Source of the DNA: Methanolobus sp.
GTDB lineage: Archaea > Halobacteriota > Methanosarcinia > Methanosarcinales > Methanosarcinaceae
Length of the DNA: 64,000 nt
NCBI GenBank assembly: GCA_030154025.1
Contig: JASKKT010000001.1
Span: 1-64,000, forward strand
Direction: 5' to 3'
Positions 46,682 through 56,465 of the stretch are shown one piece after another (the stretch's first letter is position 1; every line of letters begins with the position of its first letter). A program made the position numbers and the translations under genes. The notes beneath the pieces were generated by a model that ran no database searches, had not been told where the DNA came from, and saw only the letters and a list, made by a program, of their open reading frames with translations.

Positions 46682-47545
46682 TTACAGGGGCATTATCTCT
46701 TTTTCAAGGAACCTTATCAGCTCTTTCTGATCGAATCCTGGTCCGTGTACATTATACTTTCCAAGCGGGCAGCGGCCTGTCCTTTCCGGGCCGTGGTAGT
46801 CCGAGCCGCCTGTCATCAGGAGCCCGTTTGCCTCTGATATATTGAACATTGTCTCTATATGCTCTATTGAGCTTTTCCCGTAAAATACCTCAAAGCCGTC
46901 CACTCCGCAGTTTATCAGGGTCCCGGCAACAAAGGATAGCATATCCATCCTCTCATACATTTCCAGGGTCCTGAGCAGATGTGCACAGATAGCTATGCCT
47001 CCTGCCTGATGTATTGCCTTGATTGTCTGTGCAGCAGGGAACTTCTTCATCTCTATGGCATAGGGTGAGGTCTCAGCAAGCCACTCGTAATGGAAATCAT
47101 AGTTGCTCATGCCCTTGTTCACCACGGATTGTGCGATGTCGTGACGCGTTGGGATGCCGCTGATCTGTTCAAGGGCTTCACGGTCTATGATCCATCCGTG
47201 AGATTCAAGCATGGAGCAAACATTCTCGCAGTATTCGTCTGCGTTGCTCTTTGCCTCGTCCATCATTCTGAGGAGTGCTTCCTCTTCCCTGTCAAATCCG
47301 TATCCAAGAATATGCAGTTCGATATCGGGGAACTCAAGTTCGCTGGTGAGTTCGATCCCGGGTATGAAGGTGAGAGCTCTCTTTGCACATTCCCTTTCTA
47401 CGATGTCAAGTCCCCCTATGGTGTCGTGGTCTGTGATGCTCAATGCCCGCAGTCCCGATTCGTGCGCCAGCTTGATGAGCTGTGCAGGATCCAGGTCGCC
47501 ATCCGAGAAAGTCGTGTGTGAATGCAGGTCTACAATGTTCTCTAT
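46682..47545 (-). CDS. PHP-domain metal-dependent phosphoesterase; start codon apparently ATA
   Basis: A polymerase/histidinol-phosphatase (PHP) family phosphoesterase of about 287 residues. The first conventional start is TTG at 47443 (before SITDHDTIGG), but the same frame upstream reads VDLHSHTTFSDGDLDP, the conserved metal-binding HxH strand, so the real start is further upstream. In that frame no ATG, GTG or TTG occurs. An ATA at 47545-47543 sits a suitable distance after GAGGGTG. The rest of the fold is intact, with GIELTSEL, RHDIAQ, CAHLLRT and GGSDYHGP. See findings. Confidence 0.8.
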   Translation of the reverse strand: MENIVDLHSHTTFSDGDLDPAQLIKLAHESGLRALSITDHDTIGGLDIVERECAKRALTFIPGIELTSELEFPDIELHILGYGFDREEEALLRMMDEAKSNADEYCENVCSMLESHGWIIDREALEQISGIPTRHDIAQSVVNKGMSNYDFHYEWLAETSPYAIEMKKFPAAQTIKAIHQAGGIAICAHLLRTLEMYERMDMLSFVAGTLINCGVDGFEVFYGKSSIEHIETMFNISEANGLLMTGGSDYHGPERTGRCPLGKYNVHGPGFDQKELIRFLEKEIMPL

Positions 47546-48118
47546 TTTTACACCCTCATGAAAGCAAAATGATTTAGAGAAAATATCAGCTTTTATCTAT
47601 ATAAAGCGATTTGAATAATAATGTTCGATAGTGACAAAAAAAGAATATTGAGGGTTGCCCCCGGTAATTCTATGAGATTACCTCGTCATCTGTCCTGACT
47701 GTATCTATCGCCATATCAGCTCATCTTCTCTATGACTGCAAGTGCCTTTCCTGAAATTCTGAACCTGCTTATTTTTTCTATAATTTTTCCATAAACTAGA
47801 CCGAAATATGTGTTTTTCCTTTTTATGAAATAACATTCCTACTTCCTAGCTTCTAACATTTGCTCTTTTTTATAGATCCTATTTCATATTGATACTTGTC
47901 TCTATTCCTTCAGGCTGCCATCGATACTAATTAAAGAAGACTTCCAGGTCCTGCTTAAAAAAAGAACAAGGAAAGAAAGCCTGGAAGGGCCATGGGGATA
48001 GAGTCCTGATAATTGTTTTCTTACAGGTCTTCATCTTTATTCAAAGGCTATTTATTTCCGTGAGTTATACCACTCCCATCGAGTTCACTGAATCATACAT
48101 CATCACGGAGAATCAAGA
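47546..48118. other. Intergenic region before purB
   Basis: About 570 bases with no supported gene between the divergent PHP gene and purB. It contains CTTCCAGG (47941-47948) and its exact complement CCTGGAAG (47980-47987) flanking an A-rich stretch. TATA-like sequence near 48049 (CTATTTATT) is a candidate purB promoter. Nothing else can be read. Confidence 0.5.
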
Positions 48119-49456
48119 ATGGCAATCCACCCAATAGAATACCGTTACGGGACAGACGAGATGAAACACGTCTGGAGCGAGGCGAACCGCCTTGAGAAGA
48201 TCATGCAGGTCGAGGCAGCACTCGCAAAGGCGGAGGCGGATATCGGGCTTATTCCCAGGGAAGCCGCAGATATGATCGAAAAGGGCATCACTACCGTAAA
48301 GCTTGAGAGGGTTAACGAGATCGAGGATGAGATCCACCACGATATGATGGCTGTTGTGCTCGCAATTTCCGAGCAGTGTGCAGGGGACGCCGGCAAGTGG
48401 GTGCACTTCGGCGCAACGTCAAATGACATGCTCGACACCGCAACGGCCCTGCAGTTCAGGGAAGCCGTTGCCATACTGGAAGAGAAGATGCACAGGCTGC
48501 TGGATGTGCTGCTGGTGCAGGCCAGTGAGCACAAACACCTGGTCTGTGCAGGCAGGACTCACGGGCAGATAGGCGTGCCCACCACCTACGGCCTGCGTTT
48601 TGCAATATGGGCTTCCGAGGTCGGGCGTCATATCGAGCGTCTGGAGCAGCTAAAGCCGCGCCTGCTGGTCGGACAGATGACCGGCGCCGTGGGCACACAG
48701 GCTGCGTTCGGCAAGGACGGCGTCGAGATCCAGAAACGTTCAATGAAGTATCTTGGCATTGGCTCAGTTGATGTGTCCAACCAGATAATCCAGAGGGACC
48801 GCCATGCGGAGTTTGTGATGTGGATGGCCAATACTGTTACTACACTGGACAAGATAGGCGTTGAGATCCGCTCCCTGCAGAGAAGCGAGATAGCCGAAGT
48901 TGAGGAGAGCTTCAGAATAAAGCAGGTTGGCTCTTCCACAATGCCCCACAAGCGTAACCCCATCAAGTCCGAGCAGATATGCGGGCTTGCGAGGATAGTG
49001 CGTGCAATGGTGGAGCCGGAGTTGCTTAACAACACCCTCTGGGACGAGCGCGACCTGACGAATTCCTCATGCGAGCGCGTGGTCTTCCCCGAAGCATGTA
49101 TCCTGACAGACCATGTCATCAAGCTTTCCATCGGCGTGGTCGAGAATCTCAGGTTCTACCCGGAGAACATCCGTCGTAACCTCGACCTGCTCAGGGGTCT
49201 GAACATGGGAGAGGCTGTAATGATCGAGCTCGCAAAGCGCGGCGTAGGACGCCAGGAAGCCCACGAGCTCGTGCGCTCCAGCGCCATGGAGGCACACGAA
49301 TCCGGCAGGCATTTCAAGGAAGTGCTGCTGGCTAACGCAGACGTTGCAAAATACCTGAATGAACAGGACATCATCAACCTTGTGGACCCGGACAGGTACA
49401 TAGGCACCGCCGTGGAGCAGGTTGAAGCTGTCGTCGGGAAGCTTAAGAGAAAGTGA
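48119..49456 (+). CDS. purB: Adenylosuccinate lyase
   Basis: Acts twice in purine synthesis (SAICAR and adenylosuccinate cleavage). It is 445 residues. AIHPIEYRYGTDEM at the N-terminus, FGATSNDMLDTATAL, the GRTHGQIGVPTTYG block, the fumarase/lyase signature GSSTMPHKRNP and LTDHVIKLSIGVVENL are intact. Confidence 0.96.
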   Translation: MAIHPIEYRYGTDEMKHVWSEANRLEKIMQVEAALAKAEADIGLIPREAADMIEKGITTVKLERVNEIEDEIHHDMMAVVLAISEQCAGDAGKWVHFGATSNDMLDTATALQFREAVAILEEKMHRLLDVLLVQASEHKHLVCAGRTHGQIGVPTTYGLRFAIWASEVGRHIERLEQLKPRLLVGQMTGAVGTQAAFGKDGVEIQKRSMKYLGIGSVDVSNQIIQRDRHAEFVMWMANTVTTLDKIGVEIRSLQRSEIAEVEESFRIKQVGSSTMPHKRNPIKSEQICGLARIVRAMVEPELLNNTLWDERDLTNSSCERVVFPEACILTDHVIKLSIGVVENLRFYPENIRRNLDLLRGLNMGEAVMIELAKRGVGRQEAHELVRSSAMEAHESGRHFKEVLLANADVAKYLNEQDIINLVDPDRYIGTAVEQVEAVVGKLKRK

Positions 49457-49468
49457 AAATAAGGTGTC

Positions 49469-49486
49469 GAGGGTTAACAAACCCTC
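49469..49486. terminator. Bidirectional terminator between purB and rubrerythrin
   Basis: GAGGGTT-AACA-AACCCTC is a perfect 7-bp stem with a 4-base loop, followed on the plus strand by a T5 run. It lies between convergent genes. Confidence 0.7.
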
Positions 49487-49510
49487 AAGTGATCTTTTTG
49501 TTCGAGGCTT

Positions 49511-50002
49511 TCAGTCCACTTTGTCATATTTTGATGGAGGCGCCCCGCAGACCGGGCAATTATCCTCGGGTTTGCCTTCGTGGGTATGGCCACAGACACT
49601 GCAAACATAGTAATCGACATCCTCGTTCTTTCCTATCTCCTCCAGGGCCTTTTCAAAGAGCCTTGCATGGATCTTTTCCACTTTGTTGGCCACCTCAAAG
49701 CTCCATAGTGCCCGGTTGTCACCATCCTTCTTTGCCTCCTCTATGAACCCCGGGTACATGGTCTGGAACTCATATTTTTCACCGGCGACAGCTTCTTTCA
49801 GGTTGTCCATTGTGGTCCCGATACCACCCATGCGCTGGAGATGGTTGTGGGCATGGACAGTTTCTGCTGCAGCAGCTGCCCTGAATAGTTTGGCTATCTG
49901 AGGATATCCTTCAGCATCCGCCTTTTTAGCAAATGCAAGATAGGTTCTGTTCGCCATCGATTCGCCGGTAAATGCTGCTTTCAGATTGTCTTTTGAACTT
50001 AT
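49511..50002 (-). CDS. rbr: Rubrerythrin; start codon apparently ATA
   Basis: A peroxide-reducing di-iron protein of the oxidative-stress response, about 163 residues. The four-helix di-iron domain (AAAETVHAHNHL, WSFEVANKVEKIHARLFEKA) and the C-terminal rubredoxin-type zinc/iron site CSVCGHTHEGKPEDNCPVCG are present. The first ATG at 49957 omits the family N-terminus. Upstream in the same frame is SSKDNLKAAFTGES, typical of rubrerythrin, and the only start-like codon is ATA at 50002-50000, seven bases after a GGGGG-type ribosome site. See findings. Confidence 0.88.
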   Translation of the reverse strand: MSSKDNLKAAFTGESMANRTYLAFAKKADAEGYPQIAKLFRAAAAAETVHAHNHLQRMGGIGTTMDNLKEAVAGEKYEFQTMYPGFIEEAKKDGDNRALWSFEVANKVEKIHARLFEKALEEIGKNEDVDYYVCSVCGHTHEGKPEDNCPVCGAPPSKYDKVD

Positions 50003-50146
50003 TTTAAATCCCCCTTTGTCAGAGACAGTTTCACAGTGTTAACTGCCCTCATATCTATTATCTTTAACGCTAAACTGCAACTATTGGGTAAACAGGTCGG
50101 CTCCGGACTGTTGTGTGCAAATTTCCGGCAATCTTCCTGACTCTGT

Positions 50147-50496
50147 TTAGCACAGTCCTGAGGCCTTAAGGAGCTTTTCCAGGTCTGCTTTTGATGTCTG
50201 GACAAAGACCCCTCTTGTGCCGGAAATAAGCACTGTCCAGTCCCCGCCGCTGTACATCCAGTTGTGCTGGGGCACCCACTTCATCTTGTATAACTGGGTG
50301 TAGGCAGTGGCAAGGGCATCGAAGTTCATGTTCACCGCCCCACAGAACTTTGCTGTCATTTCTGCCATCTCTTTGGACATTTCATCTTGGCCTTGTAATC
50401 AGACAGTTTTCCGTCGGCGCTGAATATGCCGGCCGCCATTATCCCTTCGAATTTCAACAGCTCATCTAACGATAGGTTGCATTCTTTTCTTTCCAT
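50147..50496 (-). pseudogene. DUF2173-like protein gene with frameshift
   Basis: Two reading frames together match one family. From ATG 50496 the first 39 codons give LDELLKFEGIMAAGIFSADG and KLSDYKAKMK. The following part (MSKEMAEMTAKFCGAVNMNF... SGGDWTVLISGTRGVFVQT) is in a different frame and begins at 50380. The shift is within AAGATGAAATG. DUF2173 proteins contain both parts in one chain. Re-initiation at the internal ATG, a real inactivating frameshift or a sequence error are all possible. Confidence 0.6.
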
Positions 50497-50674
50497 ATTC
50501 TAACCCCACTTCAAATAAAAAGGATCCAATGATCCTTATGAAAAAAGAGGCATATTGCCTTATATAAGGGTATGGCAACGCCTCAACGATTTCCTAAAGA
50601 CCACATGCTATGATTCGATTTCCTCAAATGGCAAACAAGCAAAACATAATAAGGAGCAGTGAACTGGAAGATGC

Positions 50675-53506
50675 TTATTTGGCCAGCATCTTCTTCAGGA
50701 ACTGTCCTGTGTGGGAAATCTCGTTCTTTGCAACTTCCTCAGGCGTCCCTTCCGCTATGACCTCGCCGCCCCTGGCGCCGCCCTCGGGACCCATGTCGAT
50801 TATCCAGTCCGCGGTCTTGATGACGTCAAGGTTGTGCTCAATGACGATCACAGTATTGCCTGCTTCCACCAGCCTCTGCAGAACCTCCAGGAGCTTCTTC
50901 ACATCATCGAAGTGCAGTCCGGTTGTTGGCTCGTCCAGTATATAGACGGTCTTGCCCGTGGAACGCTTGCTCAGTTCGGTGGCAAGCTTGACCCTCTGGG
51001 CCTCACCTCCTGAAAGGGTCGTGGACGACTGGCCAAGCTTGATATAGCCGAGGCCCACATCGTAGAGCGTCTGCAGCTTGCGGCTGATGGCAGGTATGTT
51101 CTCGAAGAACTCCAGTCCTTCCTCCACTGTCATGTCCAGCACCTCGGCGATATTCTTGTCCTTATACGTAACCTCCAGGGTCTCGCGATTGTAGCGCTTC
51201 CCATGGCATACTTCGCAGGGCACGTACACATCAGGGAGGAAGTGCATCTCTATGGTGATTATCCCGTCGCCCGAGCATGCCTCGCATCTGCCTCCGCGCA
51301 CATTGAAACTGAAGCGGCCGGCCTGGTATCCCCTGGCACGGGCTGTCTTTGTCTGTGCGAACAGCTCCCTTATGGGTGTGAAGAGATTGGTGTAGGTGGC
51401 AGGGTTTGAACGTGGTGTCCTTCCGATGGGTGACTGGTCTATGGTGATGACCTTGTCCACGTGCTCCAGACCTTCGATATCCCTGAACTTTCCTGGAATC
51501 TCCCTGGCCTTGTTAAGTTTTCTGGCAAGCACTTTATTAAGTGTCTCATTGATAAGCGTGCTCTTGCCTGAGCCGGAAACCCCGGTAATGCATACCAGAA
51601 TGCCCAGCGGGAACTCCACGTCAACGTCCTTGAGATTGTTCTCGCCTGCACCGTACAGCACTAGCTTGTTCCTGGGCTTGCGCCTTTTCTCAGGCACGTC
51701 GATGGTCACCTTTCCGCTGAGGTATTTCCCCGTAAGCGATTCCTCATTTGCCATTATTTCACCAGGAGTGCCCTCGGCCACGATCGCACCGCCGTGAATG
51801 CCGGCACCGGGACCCATATCAACCACATGGTCGGCGCTGCAGATGGTCTCTTCGTCGTGCTCCACCACAAGGACCGTGTTACCGATATCCTTCAGGTGCT
51901 TGAGGGTATTGATAAGCCGCAGGTTATCCCTCTGGTGCAGGCCGATACTCGGCTCATCAAGGATGTAGAGCACTCCCATGAGGCTTGAGCCTATCTGGGT
52001 GGCAAGCCTGATGCGCTGTGCCTCTCCTCCGGAAAGGGTCAGGGTAGCCCTGCTCATAGTGAGATAGTCCAGGCCTACGTCCACCAGGAAGCCAAGCCTT
52101 GCTTTAATCTCTTTCAGGATAAGGCGGGCAATGGCATATTCGCGCTCGTTCAGCTTTGTTTCCAGCACCTGGAAGAAATGGAGGCACTCCTCCACAGACA
52201 TATTGGTGACTTCGATGATGTTGTAGCCATCCACCTTTACCGCAAGGCTGGCTGGCTTGAGCCTCTTTCCATGGCATACCTGGCAGGGTTTTGTACTGAT
52301 GTAGCGCTGCATCCTGTTCTTACTGGTCTCGGATTCCGTGTTCTCGAATATCTTGGAAAGGTTCGCGATGACCCCTTTGAACCTGCCGGTGTGCCGCCAG
52401 GCGCCCCCGTTCCTGCCGATATGGGAAAAGGAGATGGGCTCATCACTTCCATAAAATAAGATGTGCTGTATCTCCGGGTCAAGTTCGCTGAAGGGAACGT
52501 CCATGGAGAATTTAAAGTGCTTTGCAAGTGATTCCACGGACTGCATGTAGTACCCGTCCTTGGTCTTGCTGTTCCAGGGTTCGATGGCACCCTGGGCAAG
52601 ACTCAGGCTCTTGTCAGGGACTATCAGGTCAGGGTCGAACTCCATGGCAGTGCCCAGACCGTGGCACTCAGGACAGGCGCCTTGCGGACTGTTGAAGGAG
52701 AACGCTGCAGGCTCCATTTCCTCAAAGCCTATGCCGCACTCGGAGCAGGCAAGTTTCTCACTGAATGTCAGTTCCTCTCCGTCGATTATCTGCACCGTGA
52801 GGGTGCCGCCGCTCTTCTCAAGCGCCGTCTCCACAGATTGCGAGAGCCTTTCATCTATGCCTTTCTTGATCACAAGCCTGTCCACAAGCACATCTATGTT
52901 ATGCTTGACATAGCGCTCGAGCTCGATATTATCCGCTTCTTCCAGCGAATGGACCTCCCCGTCGATGCGGGCCCTGGTGAAGCCATCGGCAAGCAGGTCC
53001 GCAAGGAGTTTCCTGTACTCTCCCTTCCTCTCCCTTACAACGGGGGCTAGCACGTGTATCTTTGAGCCTTCGGGTAGCCTCATGATGCTGTCCACTATCT
53101 GGTCCACGCTCTGGGTGGCTATGACCCTGCCGCACTGGGGGCAGTGCCTTATGCCTATCCTTGCAAAGAGCAACCTGAAATAGTCATAGATCTCGGTAAC
53201 CGTGCCCACAGTGGACCTGGGGTTCTTGCTTGTGGTCTTCTGTTCTATGGATATGGCAGGCGATAAGCCCTCGATGTATTCCACATCCGGCTTTTCCATA
53301 AGTCCGAGGAACTGCCTGGCATAGGCTGAGAGTGATTCCACATATCTCCTCTGCCCTTCGGCATAGATCGTATCAAAAGCGAGTGACGATTTCCCTGAAC
53401 CGCTGAGCCCGGTTATCACAATGAGTTTATCCCGGGGCAATGTCAGGTCAAGGTTTTTAAGGTTATGTTCTTTTGCACCTTTTATTACTATATTACTCAA
53501 GGACAT
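50675..53506 (-). CDS. uvrA: Excinuclease ABC subunit A
   Basis: The damage-sensing ABC ATPase of nucleotide excision repair, 943 residues. Two Walker A motifs ([16 protein letters not shown] and [12 protein letters not shown]), two signature LSGGEAQR motifs, and zinc sites CSECGIGFE...CPECHG and CEACSGDG...CEVCHGK are all intact. UvrB and UvrC are not adjacent. Bacterial in origin, widely present in methanogens. Confidence 0.97.
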   Translation of the reverse strand: MSLSNIVIKGAKEHNLKNLDLTLPRDKLIVITGLSGSGKSSLAFDTIYAEGQRRYVESLSAYARQFLGLMEKPDVEYIEGLSPAISIEQKTTSKNPRSTVGTVTEIYDYFRLLFARIGIRHCPQCGRVIATQSVDQIVDSIMRLPEGSKIHVLAPVVRERKGEYRKLLADLLADGFTRARIDGEVHSLEEADNIELERYVKHNIDVLVDRLVIKKGIDERLSQSVETALEKSGGTLTVQIIDGEELTFSEKLACSECGIGFEEMEPAAFSFNSPQGACPECHGLGTAMEFDPDLIVPDKSLSLAQGAIEPWNSKTKDGYYMQSVESLAKHFKFSMDVPFSELDPEIQHILFYGSDEPISFSHIGRNGGAWRHTGRFKGVIANLSKIFENTESETSKNRMQRYISTKPCQVCHGKRLKPASLAVKVDGYNIIEVTNMSVEECLHFFQVLETKLNEREYAIARLILKEIKARLGFLVDVGLDYLTMSRATLTLSGGEAQRIRLATQIGSSLMGVLYILDEPSIGLHQRDNLRLINTLKHLKDIGNTVLVVEHDEETICSADHVVDMGPGAGIHGGAIVAEGTPGEIMANEESLTGKYLSGKVTIDVPEKRRKPRNKLVLYGAGENNLKDVDVEFPLGILVCITGVSGSGKSTLINETLNKVLARKLNKAREIPGKFRDIEGLEHVDKVITIDQSPIGRTPRSNPATYTNLFTPIRELFAQTKTARARGYQAGRFSFNVRGGRCEACSGDGIITIEMHFLPDVYVPCEVCHGKRYNRETLEVTYKDKNIAEVLDMTVEEGLEFFENIPAISRKLQTLYDVGLGYIKLGQSSTTLSGGEAQRVKLATELSKRSTGKTVYILDEPTTGLHFDDVKKLLEVLQRLVEAGNTVIVIEHNLDVIKTADWIIDMGPEGGARGGEVIAEGTPEEVAKNEISHTGQFLKKMLAK

Positions 53507-53640
53507 GTCTGTATTTTCATAAGGTGGTTAGTAAGTAAAGTTTGCGGTAACTATGTTCATGAATACGTTTCAGGCATATCCTGCTTTTCGACAGCCTGCG
53601 CAATCCCTTGAAACAAATGCAGATGAAAATTACTTTGCAG

Positions 53641-53676
53641 ACAGCAAAAATCCTTCTGACAAGGATTATATGCTGT
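53641..53676. repeat. Composite inverted repeat between uvrA and htpX
   Basis: ACAGCA at 53641-53646 pairs with TGCTGT at 53671-53676, and nested inside AATCCTT (53649-53655) pairs with AAGGATT (53661-53667) around CTGAC. It lies upstream of the htpX TATA box in a divergent gap. Confidence 0.55.
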
Positions 53677-53700
53677 AAAACACTATTAACCCAGGAGTGC

Positions 53701-53708
53701 ATATAATA
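53701..53708 (+). promoter_or_regulatory. TATA box of htpX
   Basis: ATATAATA lies 55 bases upstream of the htpX ATG. With a start about 25 bases on, the leader is near 28 bases and includes a purine-rich run. Confidence 0.5.
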
Positions 53709-53755
53709 CAAAGGAAGAAAAAGACAATACAAGTAATTATACTGAGGCTTGGATC

Positions 53756-54637
53756 ATGGTGAAATGGAAACGGGATATGGGACTGGAAGCAAGGATGGTC
53801 ATAACGATGTTCCTGCTGGCTGCAGTTTATCTTTTCTTCCTGGCAGCCCTCGCTTTTCTTGATACCCCTGTGGGATTCATCCTTATCTTCATAGGCTTGT
53901 TCATGGGTCTGCAATATTATTACTCTGACAGGCTGGTCCTCTGGTCAATGAACGCCAGAGTGGTTTCGGAAGCAGAGGCTCCGAACCTTCATCAGACCAT
54001 CACAAGGCTGTGCGCCATGGCCGACCTGCCGAAGCCCAAGATCGCTATTGTAAGGACTCCTATGCCAAATGCCTTTGCAACCGGGAAGGGCCCCAACAGC
54101 GCAGTGGTGGCGGTCACCACCGGGCTGATGGACAGGCTCAACCAGGGGGAACTCGAGGCCGTACTGGCCCATGAACTCAGCCACGTCAAGAACAGGGACA
54201 TGACCGTGCTGACCATAGCCAGTTTCCTCTCCACCGCTGCCTTTTATCTTGTAAGGTATGGTATGTACTTTGGCGGCTTCGGCAACAACAGGAAAGGCGG
54301 AGGCAGTATAATCCTTGTATGGGTCATTTCCATTGCCGTATGGGTGATCAGTTTCCTGCTCATCCGCGTGCTTTCGCGCTACCGTGAGCTTGCTGCCGAC
54401 AGGGGTGCAGCCATGGTCACAGGTAATCCCGGCAATCTGATCTCTGCACTGATGAAGATAAGCGATACTATGCCAAAGATACCTACGGAAGACCTGAGGA
54501 AGGCCGAAGGCATGAACGCGTTCTTTATCGTACCTGCTTTATCGGGTTCTTCTGTCATGAGCCTCTTCTCCACACATCCGACAACGGAAAAGCGTATAGC
54601 TGAGCTTGAGAAGATGCAGAGGGAGATGGAGTCCTGA
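53756..54637 (+). CDS. htpX: Membrane zinc metalloprotease HtpX
   Basis: An M48-family protease that degrades misfolded membrane proteins. It is 293 residues with segments near residues 15-35, 38-55, 155-178 and 185-205. HEXXH is in LAHELSHVKNRD (about residue 140), and the third zinc ligand is near the ELAADRGAA motif. It starts a unit with the PspA-associated gene behind it. Confidence 0.94.
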   Translation: MVKWKRDMGLEARMVITMFLLAAVYLFFLAALAFLDTPVGFILIFIGLFMGLQYYYSDRLVLWSMNARVVSEAEAPNLHQTITRLCAMADLPKPKIAIVRTPMPNAFATGKGPNSAVVAVTTGLMDRLNQGELEAVLAHELSHVKNRDMTVLTIASFLSTAAFYLVRYGMYFGGFGNNRKGGGSIILVWVISIAVWVISFLLIRVLSRYRELAADRGAAMVTGNPGNLISALMKISDTMPKIPTEDLRKAEGMNAFFIVPALSGSSVMSLFSTHPTTEKRIAELEKMQREMES

Positions 54638-55209
54638 TGGGCCTGCGGGATATGTTCGACTCGGTGCTTGGAAAGAGCAGGCTACCTGAAGCAAAGACGG
54701 ACCGCCTGTTTGCAATATCCACAGCCGTGGTGACCATGGAGATGAACATGAACCTTGTACCCTCAGGTTCTGCAGGCATCTGCTTCAAGTCCATGGACAT
54801 GTCTCGCTACCAGGCGGTCAGGGAAGAGATAGAAGGCCTGCTTAAGCATAGTGCGGCTGAGACCGGCACTGACTACCGGCTTGAGAAGGACGAGTACAAT
54901 TTCCTATGGGTTGTACTGAAAGACCCTGATTTTGAGGATCTTGTGACCACTATCCATATGATCTCCCAGACACTCATTGAAGGCGGTTTCGGAGAGCAGT
55001 TGCTGTGTGCCGTTTACAGGTTCGAGAGCAAGGGTCCTGTCTACTGGATATATAACTTCAAGCAGGGAAGCTACTATCCCTTCGTGCCAAGGGAAAAGAA
55101 CAAGAGGGACAACTCCACGGAGATGAGGCTCAAGTCACTCATAGAAAAGGAGCTGCCCGTTGAGAAGAATCTGGAAAAATGGTATCCTCTGTGGGGAATG
55201 CCATTCTGA
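54637..55209 (+). CDS. pspAB: PspA-associated protein PspAB
   Basis: A 190-residue protein overlapping the htpX stop by one base. GLRDMFDSVLGKSRLPEAKTDRLFAISTA at the N-terminus and YRFESKGPVYWIYNFKQGSYYPF near the C-terminus match the PspAB family, which is found with PspA/HtpX in archaea and actinobacteria. The protein has no membrane segment. Function is inferred from company: envelope-stress response. Confidence 0.82.
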   Translation: MGLRDMFDSVLGKSRLPEAKTDRLFAISTAVVTMEMNMNLVPSGSAGICFKSMDMSRYQAVREEIEGLLKHSAAETGTDYRLEKDEYNFLWVVLKDPDFEDLVTTIHMISQTLIEGGFGEQLLCAVYRFESKGPVYWIYNFKQGSYYPFVPREKNKRDNSTEMRLKSLIEKELPVEKNLEKWYPLWGMPF

Positions 55210-55214
55210 ATCTC

Positions 55215-55493
55215 TCAGCCTTCCAGTAAGCCGTCGCCTGCGAAGATCTGTCTTGCTTCCCTGAGACTGAGATCCTCAGGCGGGACGATGACATCAGATT
55301 CCTTGAGGTCGCTATCGTCAAGTTTCTTTCCCTTGGACCTTATGCAGTTAAGGAGCTTTGAGAGCTCGGCCCTGTATTCCTCTTCCTTTCCCTCTGCCAC
55401 CAGTTCCACTATCCTGTTGTCGATGGCGTTGAGTTCATCGAACAGGCCGCTTGGCACCTCGTACTGCCCTTCCTCGGATATCCTTATTATCAT
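55215..55493 (-). CDS. pspAA: PspA-associated protein PspAA
   Basis: A 92-residue soluble protein with MIIRISEEGQYEVPSGLFDE and the central helix NRIVELVAEGKEEEYRAELS. It follows pspA with a four-base overlap and is convergent to pspAB five bases away. Its likely role is to modulate PspA. Confidence 0.82.
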   Translation of the reverse strand: MIIRISEEGQYEVPSGLFDELNAIDNRIVELVAEGKEEEYRAELSKLLNCIRSKGKKLDDSDLKESDVIVPPEDLSLREARQIFAGDGLLEG

Positions 55494-56188
55494 TTTCCCG
55501 CCTCCTTCTTAAGCCTTGCAAGCTCGCTATCCACGCCGGACTGCGCACTGAGCTTTGCAAGCTCCCGGTCTATATCGTCTCCGCTGCTGGTGAAGTCTTC
55601 AAGGGTGCCTGCCTCGATGAGCTCATCAAGGGCCGATGCACGGGCCTTCATATCCTCGGTCTTGTTCTCGGCTCTCTCGATGGCAAGTCCCACATCTGCC
55701 ATTTCCTCGCTGATGCCCGATACTGACTCGCTTATCTTGACCTGGGCCTCGGCTGCGGAATACTGTGCCTTGATGGTCTCCTTCTTTGTCCTGAAGACCT
55801 CAACCTTGGTGGAAAGGCGTTTCTCTGCGGCCACAAGTTTCTCCTGCTCCTTCTCCAGCTCTGCTATCTGCATATCGAGGCCCTGTATCTGTGTGCTGAG
55901 CGCGCTCTTCCTTTCGAGTGCCAGCCTTGCAAGGTCTTCCCTGTCGGCTTTGATGGCATCCCTTGCCTGTGAATCGAACTTGTCCATGCTCTGCTGGAGC
56001 TTCGAGCGCTGCAGCTGGAGCCTCTTCTTGGAGGTAGCTACCTCTGCCACACCGCGTTTGACATTCTGCAACATCTCAAGCTGCTTCTCGTAAGAGTAAT
56101 CCAGTGTCTCACGCGGATCCTCCATCTTGTTGAGCATTTTGTTCATCTTAGACTTAACTACGATTTCCATTCTATTGAATAAACCCAT
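55490..56188 (-). CDS. pspA: Phage shock protein A/IM30 family protein
   Basis: A membrane-stabilising ESCRT-III-like coiled-coil protein, 232 residues from ATG 56188 with GGGAGG upstream (an ATG at 56215 is unlikely). The amphipathic start GLFNRMEIVVKSKMNKMLNKMEDP and long coiled coils fit. PspAA follows in the same transcript. The cluster HtpX-PspAB/PspAA-PspA is a compact envelope-stress module. Confidence 0.93.
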   Translation of the reverse strand: MGLFNRMEIVVKSKMNKMLNKMEDPRETLDYSYEKQLEMLQNVKRGVAEVATSKKRLQLQRSKLQQSMDKFDSQARDAIKADREDLARLALERKSALSTQIQGLDMQIAELEKEQEKLVAAEKRLSTKVEVFRTKKETIKAQYSAAEAQVKISESVSGISEEMADVGLAIERAENKTEDMKARASALDELIEAGTLEDFTSSGDDIDRELAKLSAQSGVDSELARLKKEAGK

Positions 56189-56465
56189 GATCTTCCTCCC
56201 GGTATAATTCCTCAAGTACTGATATTGGCTTATGTTGTATCTGTCTGTCGGATACTTTAAATTTTCTTCACTGTCTATTATCTAAAGTTACAAAAAGCAT
56301 ATCACATTTGTCCTGCAAGAGTGCCTCTTAAATTTATGGATATGTTTCTTTCGGAGGCTGGGTCACTATTTTGTACTTTTCTGCATCAGGTATATTTTAG
56401 TAACGCTCATCTATATTAATATGTAGAAGCCAATCATAGAATACCAACAAACAGAAGGAATCGAT

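Noticed and set aside
49422..49746. Plus-strand frames over the end of purB and rubrerythrin
   Set aside because: They cross a clear terminator and run antisense to the rubredoxin-like end of rubrerythrin.
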